A DNA stretch of 32,091 nucleotides from a virus. The notes under the pieces were generated by a model, which searched no databases, was not told where the DNA came from, and saw only the letters and a list, made by a program, of their open reading frames with translations. Numbering within the stretch: the stretch's first letter is position 1; the number at the start of each line of letters is the position of its first letter. The stretch spans positions 1 through 32,091 of the IMG/VR virus record IMGVR_UViG_3300021962_000387; one strand, given 5' to 3'. Below, piece by piece: positions 15,308 to 21,870 of the stretch. Position numbers and translations under genes: made by a program.

Positions 15308-15852
15308 TGGAATTACTAAAAGGCAATGATCCACGACTAAAAGAAACGTGTCCTGAGTTTGATTTCGAGAACGGATACTTCGTTGAGACTGGTGTTTCGA
15401 TGGATGCCAAAGATCTGTATGAACTGCTTCGTGACGAGATGATTAGACACAAAGGTGTTGGTCTATCTGCTCCTCAACTTGGTATTATGGTTCGTGCGTT
15501 CGTGATTGGTAATCCTAACGAACCAGAAAGCATCATTGGTGTGTTCAATCCAATCATTACAGATTATGACGAGGAGCAAGTTGTATATGAAGAAGGATGT
15601 GTCAGCTATCCAGGATTGTTCATCAAGATCAAACGTCCGAGAAGTATTCGTGTGCGATACCGTGGATGGAATGGGGAGGCTGATACCGTCCGCTACGAAG
15701 GTTATACAGCACGAGTCTTCCAGCACGAATACGATCACCTCAATGGAATTACTTATCAGACCCGTGCTAATCGTTATCACCTAGATCAAGCTCGCAATTT
15801 CAAAGCTAAGGCAGAACGTAAACTTGAGAATCTCAAGCGAAAAGCTGGATAA
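15307..15852 (+). CDS. def: Peptide deformylase
   Basis: A 181-residue peptide deformylase, which removes the formyl group from N-terminal Met of new proteins at the ribosome exit. All three family motifs are intact: motif 1 GVGLSAPQLG (50-59), motif 2 EGCVSYPG (96-103, metal ligand Cys98) and motif 3 HEYDH (140-144, metal ligands His140 and His144, catalytic Glu141). Full length and intact motifs argue for an active enzyme. Phage deformylases are known in cyanophages and marine phages, where support of photosystem protein turnover or rapid phage translation has been proposed. It is the last base-overlapping partner of gene 46 and lies upstream of two unassigned genes. The C-terminus has a charged helix (NFKAKAERKLENLKRKAG). 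Confidence 0.95.
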   Translation: MELLKGNDPRLKETCPEFDFENGYFVETGVSMDAKDLYELLRDEMIRHKGVGLSAPQLGIMVRAFVIGNPNEPESIIGVFNPIITDYDEEQVVYEEGCVSYPGLFIKIKRPRSIRVRYRGWNGEADTVRYEGYTARVFQHEYDHLNGITYQTRANRYHLDQARNFKAKAERKLENLKRKAG

Positions 15853-15853
15853 G

Positions 15854-16297
15854 ATGTTCGATGAAGTAGGCGTGAGTAAGGAAAAGCTCCACTCATGTCT
15901 ACGAACTATGGGAACTGAACATCTTTTCAATCAGCAAATGAAAGATATGTGGAAACCTGAGTTTCCTACTATCAACTATTGCTATACAGTCTGTGAGTAT
16001 CTGTATTGGTATGTTTGTCAGGCTACAACTGAGTGGGATATCCGAACAACTGATATTCCTAGCACGCCTGGAATCAAGCACTGGTTTCTACGCCGCACAG
16101 ACGGACAAGTTATAGATTTGACTGCAGATCAGTTTGACAACTACGACGAGATCAACTATAATATGTCTAAACGTTCGGGATTCATTCAGTCCGGCTGTAT
16201 AGGACCGAGTAAACGCGCACGAGTTTTGGCTACACTTATGGGACACGATGAAGAATCTTGGAAGCCTACAGTCAATCCCCTCTACTTCTTCGTATGA
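15854..16297 (+). CDS. Unassigned protein with Cys-His-Asp order (papain/transglutaminase-like?)
   Basis: The ATG at 15854, one base after the deformylase stop, is preferred to an in-frame ATG at 15824 inside deformylase. The 147-residue protein has a Cys-rich helix NYCYTVCEYLYWYV (41-54), then KHWFLRRTDGQVIDLTADQF (75-94), and a C-terminal part with SGFIQSGCIGPSKRARVLATLMG. The order Cys43/Cys47, His76, Asp88 and the HWFL...VIDLT strand pair resemble the Cys-His-Asp core of transglutaminase/NlpC-like folds. It could be a cysteine hydrolase, or a conserved fold without activity. I recognise the HWFL/IDLTADQF pattern from hypothetical phage proteins but no function. It overlaps the next gene by 50 nt. 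Confidence 0.5.
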   Translation: MFDEVGVSKEKLHSCLRTMGTEHLFNQQMKDMWKPEFPTINYCYTVCEYLYWYVCQATTEWDIRTTDIPSTPGIKHWFLRRTDGQVIDLTADQFDNYDEINYNMSKRSGFIQSGCIGPSKRARVLATLMGHDEESWKPTVNPLYFFV

Positions 16298-17513
16298 CGA
16301 TTGGCTGAAAGAGCAGACCTTCAAAAATCATGATACTGAAACGGTTCGTCGAACTATCCACGACGAGCTGAAGTCGTTTGGTGAATTGCCTACAGAAGAA
16401 TACATTCTGTGGCAGAAGTGGGAAGAGGTCAACAACCTCTATCCTATGCAAGAAAGTGTGTTGTTTGGTGAACCAGCATATCTAAACGACAAACACGCAA
16501 TCCTGATTCCACAAGTCAAGCAGCTTATGTGGGACGGCGATAACATCGATGATCTCGAACCAGAGGTTATCTGGACTAATGATCCTGCACATAAATCAAT
16601 CAAGGATCATTGGACAGTGCTGCGCGTGATGATTCATACACAGCAGCATTCTGGTTCTATTGGTCGAGGAATGAACTTTATCATTCGTGATCGAAAGACC
16701 AAGAAGTATCTCGGTGTTATCGCCGTGGCATCAGATTTCCTTGATCTGGGTGCTCGTGACGAAAAGATTGGTTGGACTCGTGATCAGCGAACTATCGAGC
16801 AGCGCATCAAGCACACTGCAGTGTGCTCGACCATCGTGCCAGTTCAACCGTTTGGTTACAACTTCCTTGGTGGAAAGTTGCTCGCGCTTCTATGTTTATC
16901 AGATGTCGTTCAAAACAAGTGGAAGGAACTCTACGGTTCACGTCTTGTTGGTTTGACTACGACTTCGCTCTATGGTAAGGATAAGGGCGGTCATGGAATG
17001 TCGCAGTATGACAATCTGAAACACTGGAAGAAGATGGGATACTCACGCGGCGCATCACCTTTGCGTATGTCTATCGCCACGCGCGAGCTCGCGTATGAGT
17101 GGGCGCATGCGAACATTCCAGAAGATTACTTTCACTATCTGATCGAGAAGGGACCAGACGGTGAACCTGTCGTTCGTGATAGACTGAATCGTTTTCATCA
17201 GAAGATCTATCGTGCGCTGAAAATTCCTGGGAACGTATTCACAAGCGATCACGATCGTGGAATCTACTTCGCTTCGCTCTACACAAACGGATACGAGTTT
17301 CTTCGCAACGATATCAAGGAAGAGCAACTGACTCCTGCTGCAGATTTCACCGTGGACTATCTCACGGCGCTTTGGAAAAAGTATGCAACTCATCGCTATA
17401 CCAAGCTGCAGGAAACTAGCCGCGTCAGCGACTCCATTCTCTATTATGACGACATGAGCTGGCTGGATTGGGCGGCGGCTAGGGAAAAGTATCTAAAAGA
17501 CGTAGGAAGGTAA
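16248..17513 (+). CDS. DUF4338 (DruA)-like protein
   Basis: A 421-residue protein whose centre (about residues 135-275) follows the pattern of the DUF4338/DruA family: GRGMNFIIRDRKTKKYLGVIAVAS, DLGARDEKIGWTRDQRTIEQRI, then STIVPVQPFGYNFLGGKLLALLCLSD, WKELYGSRLVGLTTTSLYGKDKGGHGMSQYDNLKHWKKMGYSRG. Regions on either side are unique; the N-terminal part has HDELKSFGELPTEEYILWQKWEEVNN. DruA is known from the Druantia anti-phage system, and DUF4338 proteins also occur in phages and transposons without a known reaction. The start at ATG 16248 gives a 50-nt overlap with the previous gene; the next in-frame Met is near 16446. It is the last gene of the uvsY-led operon. Family assignment is by pattern memory, and function is unknown. 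Confidence 0.55.
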   Translation: MKNLGSLQSIPSTSSYDDWLKEQTFKNHDTETVRRTIHDELKSFGELPTEEYILWQKWEEVNNLYPMQESVLFGEPAYLNDKHAILIPQVKQLMWDGDNIDDLEPEVIWTNDPAHKSIKDHWTVLRVMIHTQQHSGSIGRGMNFIIRDRKTKKYLGVIAVASDFLDLGARDEKIGWTRDQRTIEQRIKHTAVCSTIVPVQPFGYNFLGGKLLALLCLSDVVQNKWKELYGSRLVGLTTTSLYGKDKGGHGMSQYDNLKHWKKMGYSRGASPLRMSIATRELAYEWAHANIPEDYFHYLIEKGPDGEPVVRDRLNRFHQKIYRALKIPGNVFTSDHDRGIYFASLYTNGYEFLRNDIKEEQLTPAADFTVDYLTALWKKYATHRYTKLQETSRVSDSILYYDDMSWLDWAAAREKYLKDVGR

Positions 17514-17538
17514 CACAGCTCGTTACACACCTGATTCT

Positions 17539-17558
17539 ACACCCGAATACACCCGAAT
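17539..17558 (+). repeat. Two direct copies of ACACCCGAAT
   Basis: Two perfect, adjacent copies of a 10-mer in the short gap after the DUF4338-like gene. They could be a protein-binding site, but nothing else supports that. Confidence 0.5.
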
Positions 17559-17585
17559 AGAGCGAAAGTAACACAAAAAGTTACA

Positions 17586-17614
17586 AAAAAAGTGGCTGAA
17601 AAGCCACTTTTTTC
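17586..17614 (+). terminator. Rho-independent terminator ending the uvsY-to-DUF4338 operon
   Basis: AGTGGCT (17591-17597), GAAA loop, AGCCACT (17602-17608), with flanking A-run and T-run extending the stem and giving a U-tract. A promoter begins 13 nt further on, marking a clean operon boundary. Confidence 0.9.
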
Positions 17615-17626
17615 TTTTGAGGGGGC

Positions 17627-17655
17627 TTGTCAATCCGCCACGGCTGCTATAGAAT
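17627..17655 (+). promoter_or_regulatory. Sigma70-like promoter
   Basis: TTGTCA (17627-17632), 17-nt spacer, TAGAAT (17650-17655), directly after the terminator. It drives the small gene at 17687, with AAAGGA in the leader. Confidence 0.75.
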
Positions 17656-17686
17656 GAAAATATAAGGTGAGTTGAAAGGAAACGAT

Positions 17687-17902
17687 ATGAATACCGATTA
17701 CGCCTATGAAATGTATCGCCGCCTTCTGGCTTCGGCGCTCGAACACGTCGAGTTCACAGCGAACACTTCGTATCGCCTCAAGCGGATTGCTGATAGCCAT
17801 CATTGCGGCAACGGCTACTTCTCGTTCGACGGCATTCTCGACGATCTGACCGATCTGTTTGGTAATGAAGATCTCGCTTCTGACATTCTCAACAAAGCCT
17901 AA
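17687..17902 (+). CDS. Small unknown early-type protein
   Basis: A 71-residue protein starting at ATG 17687, after GAAAGGAAACGAT; a TTG at 17672 is not needed. The sequence is helical (MNTDYAYEMYRRLLASALEHVEFT, YRLKRIADSHHCGNGYF) with an acidic end (DDLTDLFGNEDLASDILNKA). There is no motif of known function. It is the first gene behind a strong host-type promoter, in a block of short genes that looks like phage early genes with host-directed or regulatory roles. Confidence 0.65.
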   Translation: MNTDYAYEMYRRLLASALEHVEFTANTSYRLKRIADSHHCGNGYFSFDGILDDLTDLFGNEDLASDILNKA

Positions 17903-17912
17903 GGAGCTGACC

Positions 17913-18248
17913 ATGAAAATCGCATCTGATCTCGAAGCTGGCATCCAGCGTTACATCGCCGCCATCAAAGCGGACTATCGCGGAAAAGGCGAGCTGAGTG
18001 AAATTCGCGCCAAGATGGTCGAGGAGTTCGACGCCTCGATCCGTTATGAGATCCATCGCAAGTTCATTAAGGTGATCACGGGTCCGCAGACCAGCGTCCA
18101 TTCGTTCATTATGCGTGAAGACGATGGCAAGTTCAAGCGCGGCGACATTCTCAAGGCTGCAAGCTGGAAAGCGCCCGCCAAGAACTTCGCTCGTGGTAGT
18201 GTGCTCTCGATGATTCACTTGAGCGGCGTTCGCTGGACAGGGGCTTGA
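17913..18248 (+). CDS. Unknown phage protein (GDILKAASWKAPAKNFARG motif)
   Basis: A 111-residue protein with ATG 17913, 6 nt after AAGGAGC. The N-terminal half is helical and charged. The C-terminal half contains FIMREDDGKFKRGDILKAASWKAPAKNFARGSVL, a stretch I have seen in several unrelated phage small proteins, without a known function. Its stop (TGA, 18246-18248) lies inside the -35 box of the next promoter, showing tight packing of early-type cassettes. Confidence 0.65.
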   Translation: MKIASDLEAGIQRYIAAIKADYRGKGELSEIRAKMVEEFDASIRYEIHRKFIKVITGPQTSVHSFIMREDDGKFKRGDILKAASWKAPAKNFARGSVLSMIHLSGVRWTGA

Positions 18249-18273
18249 CAATCTCCCGCCAATCCGCTAGAAT
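18245..18273 (+). promoter_or_regulatory. Sigma70-like promoter
   Basis: TTGACA (18245-18250) overlapping the upstream stop codon, 17-nt spacer, TAGAAT (18268-18273). It drives the gene at 18299 and those overlapping it downstream. Confidence 0.75.
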
Positions 18274-18298
18274 GAACTATATGATGAAAGGAAAGATC

Positions 18299-18703
18299 AT
18301 GGCTTATACGTTCGACGCTCAAATCGTTTCTGATCTTCACAAGGACGCCTATGGCGTTCGTCCGAGCACATTCTGGTGGGAATGCTGGCAGAACGCCAGC
18401 GACGATGAGCGCCAAGCCGAGTGGGATGACTTGCTCGAAGTCCTCGATCGCACTATGGCTCGCGAACAGGAAGAAGAGCGTATCGCTCTCGCAGAGTTCG
18501 ACAAGGAAGTCCTTTCCATCATGGAGATCGGCAAATGCGATGAGCGCACTGCTCTCGCTTGGATGACTCCGCTGGAGTTTGAGGACAACCCGAACCTGAA
18601 CTCGCAGGACATCGAGCATTGGGTCTGGCAAGCTGGTATTCTGTTCACGGAACGTGGGCGCGAAATCGTCGAGACGGTCAAGCAGATTCATGGAGTGAAG
18701 TGA
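18299..18703 (+). CDS. Unknown phage protein
   Basis: A 134-residue acidic protein starting at ATG 18299 after GAAAGGAAAGATC. It begins MAYTFDAQIVSDLHKDAYGVRPSTFWWECW, a pattern recurring in small proteins of large phages. A helical DDERQAEWDDLLEVLDR segment and IEHWVWQAGILFTERGREIVETVKQIHGVK follow. It has many Trp and no Cys pair or membrane segment. Its stop overlaps the next start (TGATG). Function unknown. Confidence 0.65.
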   Translation: MAYTFDAQIVSDLHKDAYGVRPSTFWWECWQNASDDERQAEWDDLLEVLDRTMAREQEEERIALAEFDKEVLSIMEIGKCDERTALAWMTPLEFEDNPNLNSQDIEHWVWQAGILFTERGREIVETVKQIHGVK

Positions 18704-18897
18704 TGGCTATCAAGTATCAAATCCAAGTCGTCGAATCCGAGCGTGGTTGGGGTCGTGAATATTGGCAAGAAGTGTTCGATACCTATGATGAAGCCAAGGC
18801 TCGCATCAAGGAAATCAACTCGAAGAACACGAGTATTCGTGCGCCCGATTACTACATGCAAGCCGATGATACCATCGAAGCAATTGAGGTGAAGTGA
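18703..18897 (+). CDS. Small unknown protein
   Basis: A 64-residue protein with ATG 18703 overlapping the preceding TGA and preceded by GGAGTGAAG. The sequence (MAIKYQIQVVESERGWGREYWQEVF, then DTYDEAKARIKEINSKN) has a strand-helix pattern with an acidic C-terminus. It is coupled to genes on both sides by stop-start overlaps. Function unknown. Confidence 0.6.
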   Translation: MAIKYQIQVVESERGWGREYWQEVFDTYDEAKARIKEINSKNTSIRAPDYYMQADDTIEAIEVK

Positions 18898-19073
18898 TGC
18901 CTAGGATCAATCTCATCGAGAAAGAGCTGAACGAAAACTTCAAAAAGGCGATTATTGGCGTTATCGTTCAGCTGACTGTGTTCTTCACTGGTGCTACTCT
19001 GCTGATCATGTCGCTTGGCTGGCAGCTCGGGCTTGGAATCATTCTGTTGACGATGTATCTGAAAGCGGAATAA
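18897..19073 (+). CDS. Small inner-membrane protein (two helices)
   Basis: A 58-residue protein starting MPRINLIEKELNENFKK. It has two hydrophobic segments: about residues 19-39 (IIGVIVQLTVFFTGATLLIMS) and 43-55 (LGLGIILLTMYL). The ATG overlaps the upstream TGA, and its TAA overlaps the next ATG, so it is embedded in the early-type operon. A small membrane protein made early could act on the host envelope, in superinfection exclusion or as an antiholin-like factor; none of this is shown by the sequence. Confidence 0.65.
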   Translation: MPRINLIEKELNENFKKAIIGVIVQLTVFFTGATLLIMSLGWQLGLGIILLTMYLKAE

Positions 19074-19231
19074 TGGCTAAGAAGAAAGCAACGATCAAGA
19101 CGTTTTCTGCGTTCACGCAAGGCGGAGCTACTAAGCTGGCTTTGTTCTATAAGAGCATTGGCAAGAAGTTGCTCACTAATCCTACGCTCAATCCCGCCAC
19201 AACTCTGTGGGAAATCAAGGTTGAGTGGTGA
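19073..19231 (+). CDS. Small basic unknown protein
   Basis: A 52-residue, Lys-rich protein (MAKKKATIKTFSAFTQGG, then ATKLALFYKSIGKKLL) with its ATG overlapping the preceding stop. The basic N-terminus suggests nucleic-acid or ribosome contact, but no motif is recognisable. It ends two bases before the next promoter's -35 box. Confidence 0.5.
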   Translation: MAKKKATIKTFSAFTQGGATKLALFYKSIGKKLLTNPTLNPATTLWEIKVEW

Positions 19232-19232
19232 C

Positions 19233-19261
19233 TTGACAATTCATAGCCAATGTGGTATGAT
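19233..19261 (+). promoter_or_regulatory. Sigma70-like promoter of the CobT-like gene
   Basis: TTGACA (19233-19238), 17-nt spacer containing GCCAATGTGG, TATGAT (19256-19261). The GCCAATGTGGTAT stretch is shared with the promoter at 21599. Confidence 0.85.
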
Positions 19262-19284
19262 AAGTCATAATGAAGGAGACACTC

Positions 19285-21576
19285 ATGGCTGACACACCGA
19301 AACTCGTAGATCCTGGCTCGCTCGACAAGCTCGCGAAGCTGTTGGCTGCTGAGAACATTATGGTCGAGCATCGTCCGATCAAGACAGCCTACTTCGACGT
19401 GAAGAATCGCGTTCTCGCTCTGCCTATGTGGAAGCAGATGACTGAGACGCTGTATCATATGCTTGTGCTCCATGAAGTCGGTCATGCGCTGGAAACTCCC
19501 GCTGACGGCTGGAAGGGCGCGATCGACAAGGTCAAAGAAGAGGAAGAGTCCGCATACGTTGCGCAGACATTCCAAGGCTACCTGAACGTTGTCGAAGACG
19601 CTCGCATTGAGCGCAAGATCAAGAACAAGTTTCCTGGTTCACGTCGTGACTTCCTCGAAGGCTACGACTGGTTGCATGAACAGGACTTCTTCTCTGTTAA
19701 GTCTCGCGAAGTCAATGAGCTGTCGCTGATTGATCGTATCAATCTCTATTTCAAGCTCGGCGCACGTATCCGTATCAAGTTCAACGAAGAAGAAGCTGTG
19801 TTCGTGAAACGAGCAGAGCAGACGCTCACGTTCGACGAAGTCGTAAAGCTGGCTGAAGATCTTCTAGCCTATGCTAAGAAGAAGAAGGAAGAGAACGAAG
19901 ATGAAGAAGAACAGCTGAGCATCACTATCAAGTCTGAAGAAGGTGAAGATGAATCTGATGAAGATTTTGACTTCGATGATGAAGGCGAAGAAGATAGCGA
20001 AGCTTCTTCTGGTTCGGAAGAAGGTGCTAAGACTGAATCAAAGCAGAACGAAGGCGGTGACGGCAAGCTCGGAGGCAGCTCTAGCAAGCCTATGGAAGAA
20101 GCAACGACTGATCAGTCCATGTCTGAGCGCATGGAAGAACTGCTCGATCCTTCTTTGGCTAATCGCACGTTCAGCTATATCCACTTCCCGAAGGACTTGA
20201 CTCACGAAGAGTTCACGGTCAGCTATCGCAAGCTGCTGGATATCATCAACAGCGACTTAGCCAAAGCTAAGGGCGGTGCTGAAGTTATCAGCTATCGTAA
20301 CACGCTGCTGAACAAGTTCCGCTCTGAGAACAACTCCGCCATCAACTATATGGTCAAGGAGTTTGAGCGTAAGAAAGCAGCTCTGTCGTATAGCCGCACG
20401 AAGCAAGCGAAGACTGGTGTTATCGACGTGAACAAGCTGCACAGCTACAAGTTCAACGATGATATCTTCAAGCGCCTGAACATCGAACCTACTGGCAAAA
20501 ATCACGGTGTTGTCGTTGTTCTCGATATGTCTGGTTCTATGTCTGCGAACTATCGTGGTGCGATGGATCAGCTGATCTGTCTTGCTATGTTCTGTCGTCG
20601 CGTTGGTATTCCTCATCGTATCTACGGTTTCACTCAGGTGACCAATCGTTTCTACAAGGAAGATCCGAATCGCTACAAAGCAAAGCAGAACAAGCTCCAG
20701 GCTATCAAAGCGCGACTGAGCAACAAGTCGTTCGTGTTCCCTGATACTGGCTTTGATCTTGTTGAGTTTTTCCACGAGTCTATGTCGTTGAAGGACTTCA
20801 ACGCGATGGTTGGCACGTTGCTCATTTCATCGAAGATGATGGAAATGGACATGAACGAAATGATCGACGGTCAATACATTCGTTACTGGATCAACGAAAG
20901 AATGCAAGCTGATTCTTGGTCTACTGCGTTCGAATATCTCGGTCTCGGTGGAACTCCGCTCAATGATGCGATCCTCGTGTCGCGTGATCTGATGGCTAAG
21001 TTCCGCAAGGAAAAGAATATTCAGATCATGAACTTCGTGTGCATCACCGACGGCGAGAGCAATCACTCGTCGTTCTATCGTGCCCATTCGAATGGTGGTC
21101 ATAATAACCATTATGAATCGCTTCCGTTTGGTGGTTCAAAGCACGTGTCGATCTTCGTAGACGAAGAATCTCGTATTCAGACTTCTATGAAGTTCAATAA
21201 TGCGCATGAGATCACTGGTATGTTGGCGCGCACTGTTCGTCAGTCTCAAGATGCTAACTTCGTTGGCTTCTATATCGTAGGTGGTTCGTATGACGTTCGT
21301 CACGTTTCGTATCGCTACCTGAGCTACACCGAAGGTGTTGCGTTCCAAGAGAAGTGGAAGAAGAACAAGAGCGCAGTGATCCCTAACATGCTCAACTTCG
21401 ATGAGTTCTATATCATCAACGGTGGTCGTAATCTTCGTAGCCAACAAGCTGCGTTCGATGAAGCCAACAATGATATGAAGAAGGGTCAGCTCGCCAGAGC
21501 GTTCATTTCCGCCCAGAATAAGCGTGGTGCAAGCCGTGCAGTTCTCGGTAAATTCATCGAAAAGATCGCTGCATGA
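19285..21576 (+). CDS. CobT-like VWA protein with N-terminal HEXXH metalloprotease motif
   Basis: ATG 19285 is chosen because AAGGAG lies 8-13 nt before it; an ATG at 19270 precedes that RBS. The 763 residues divide into three parts. The N-terminal domain has HEVGH (63-67) plus a downstream VVEDARIER, matching a zinc-peptidase HEXXH...E pattern. A low-complexity acidic linker follows (about 200-260). The C-terminal von Willebrand A domain has the MIDAS motif DMSGS (414-418) and TDGES (about 590). The gene is paired with the AAA+ gene at 21871. Such pairs are annotated cobT/cobS in cyanophages after cobaltochelatase subunits, but resemble general MoxR/VWA systems. A role in remodelling or cutting a host or phage protein complex is plausible; cobalamin synthesis is not shown. 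Confidence 0.85.
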   Translation: MADTPKLVDPGSLDKLAKLLAAENIMVEHRPIKTAYFDVKNRVLALPMWKQMTETLYHMLVLHEVGHALETPADGWKGAIDKVKEEEESAYVAQTFQGYLNVVEDARIERKIKNKFPGSRRDFLEGYDWLHEQDFFSVKSREVNELSLIDRINLYFKLGARIRIKFNEEEAVFVKRAEQTLTFDEVVKLAEDLLAYAKKKKEENEDEEEQLSITIKSEEGEDESDEDFDFDDEGEEDSEASSGSEEGAKTESKQNEGGDGKLGGSSSKPMEEATTDQSMSERMEELLDPSLANRTFSYIHFPKDLTHEEFTVSYRKLLDIINSDLAKAKGGAEVISYRNTLLNKFRSENNSAINYMVKEFERKKAALSYSRTKQAKTGVIDVNKLHSYKFNDDIFKRLNIEPTGKNHGVVVVLDMSGSMSANYRGAMDQLICLAMFCRRVGIPHRIYGFTQVTNRFYKEDPNRYKAKQNKLQAIKARLSNKSFVFPDTGFDLVEFFHESMSLKDFNAMVGTLLISSKMMEMDMNEMIDGQYIRYWINERMQADSWSTAFEYLGLGGTPLNDAILVSRDLMAKFRKEKNIQIMNFVCITDGESNHSSFYRAHSNGGHNNHYESLPFGGSKHVSIFVDEESRIQTSMKFNNAHEITGMLARTVRQSQDANFVGFYIVGGSYDVRHVSYRYLSYTEGVAFQEKWKKNKSAVIPNMLNFDEFYIINGGRNLRSQQAAFDEANNDMKKGQLARAFISAQNKRGASRAVLGKFIEKIAA

Positions 21577-21598
21577 TGATTTTGGCGGGGAAAGGGGC

Positions 21599-21627
21599 TT
21601 GTCAATTCTCCGCCAATGTGGTATCAT
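21599..21627 (+). promoter_or_regulatory. Sigma70-like promoter
   Basis: TTGTCA (21599-21604), 17-nt spacer with CGCCAATGTGG, TATCAT (21622-21627). It precedes the 50-residue gene at 21658. Confidence 0.8.
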
Positions 21628-21657
21628 AAGTATATGATGAGAAAAGGAGATGGCGTC

Positions 21658-21810
21658 ATGTTCAAGGTAACTTATACTCTCAAGGGCGAAAACAAGCTGT
21701 TGACGGATGAATCCGCCACGTTTCGTTATCTGAAGGATGCGTTCACGTTCATGCGTCTCCTGATGAATTCTGCTGGGCTAGTTGGTAAGCCCACTATTGA
21801 GCGCATGTGA
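21658..21810 (+). CDS. Small unknown protein between the CobT-like and CobS-like genes
   Basis: A 50-residue protein with ATG 21658 after AAAAGGAG. The sequence MFKVTYTLKGENKLLTDESATF is a likely beta-hairpin, followed by a helix (LKDAFTFMRLLMNSAG) and a short tail. It has its own promoter and ends just before the next one, so it is a one-gene cassette separating the VWA and AAA+ genes. Function unknown. Confidence 0.55.
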   Translation: MFKVTYTLKGENKLLTDESATFRYLKDAFTFMRLLMNSAGLVGKPTIERM

Positions 21811-21811
21811 C

Positions 21812-21840
21812 TTGACAATCAAGTCGCCCTGTGGTATAAT
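21812..21840 (+). promoter_or_regulatory. Consensus sigma70 promoter of the CobS-like gene
   Basis: TTGACA (21812-21817), 17-nt spacer, TATAAT (21835-21840): a perfect bacterial housekeeping promoter, predicted to be the strongest in the window. Confidence 0.9.
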
Positions 21841-21870
21841 ATATTATATGATGAGGAAAGGTGATAGGCT

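Noticed and set aside
17539-17558. CRISPR-like or attachment-site repeat
   Set aside because: Only two adjacent 10-mers without spacers, and no integrase gene nearby.
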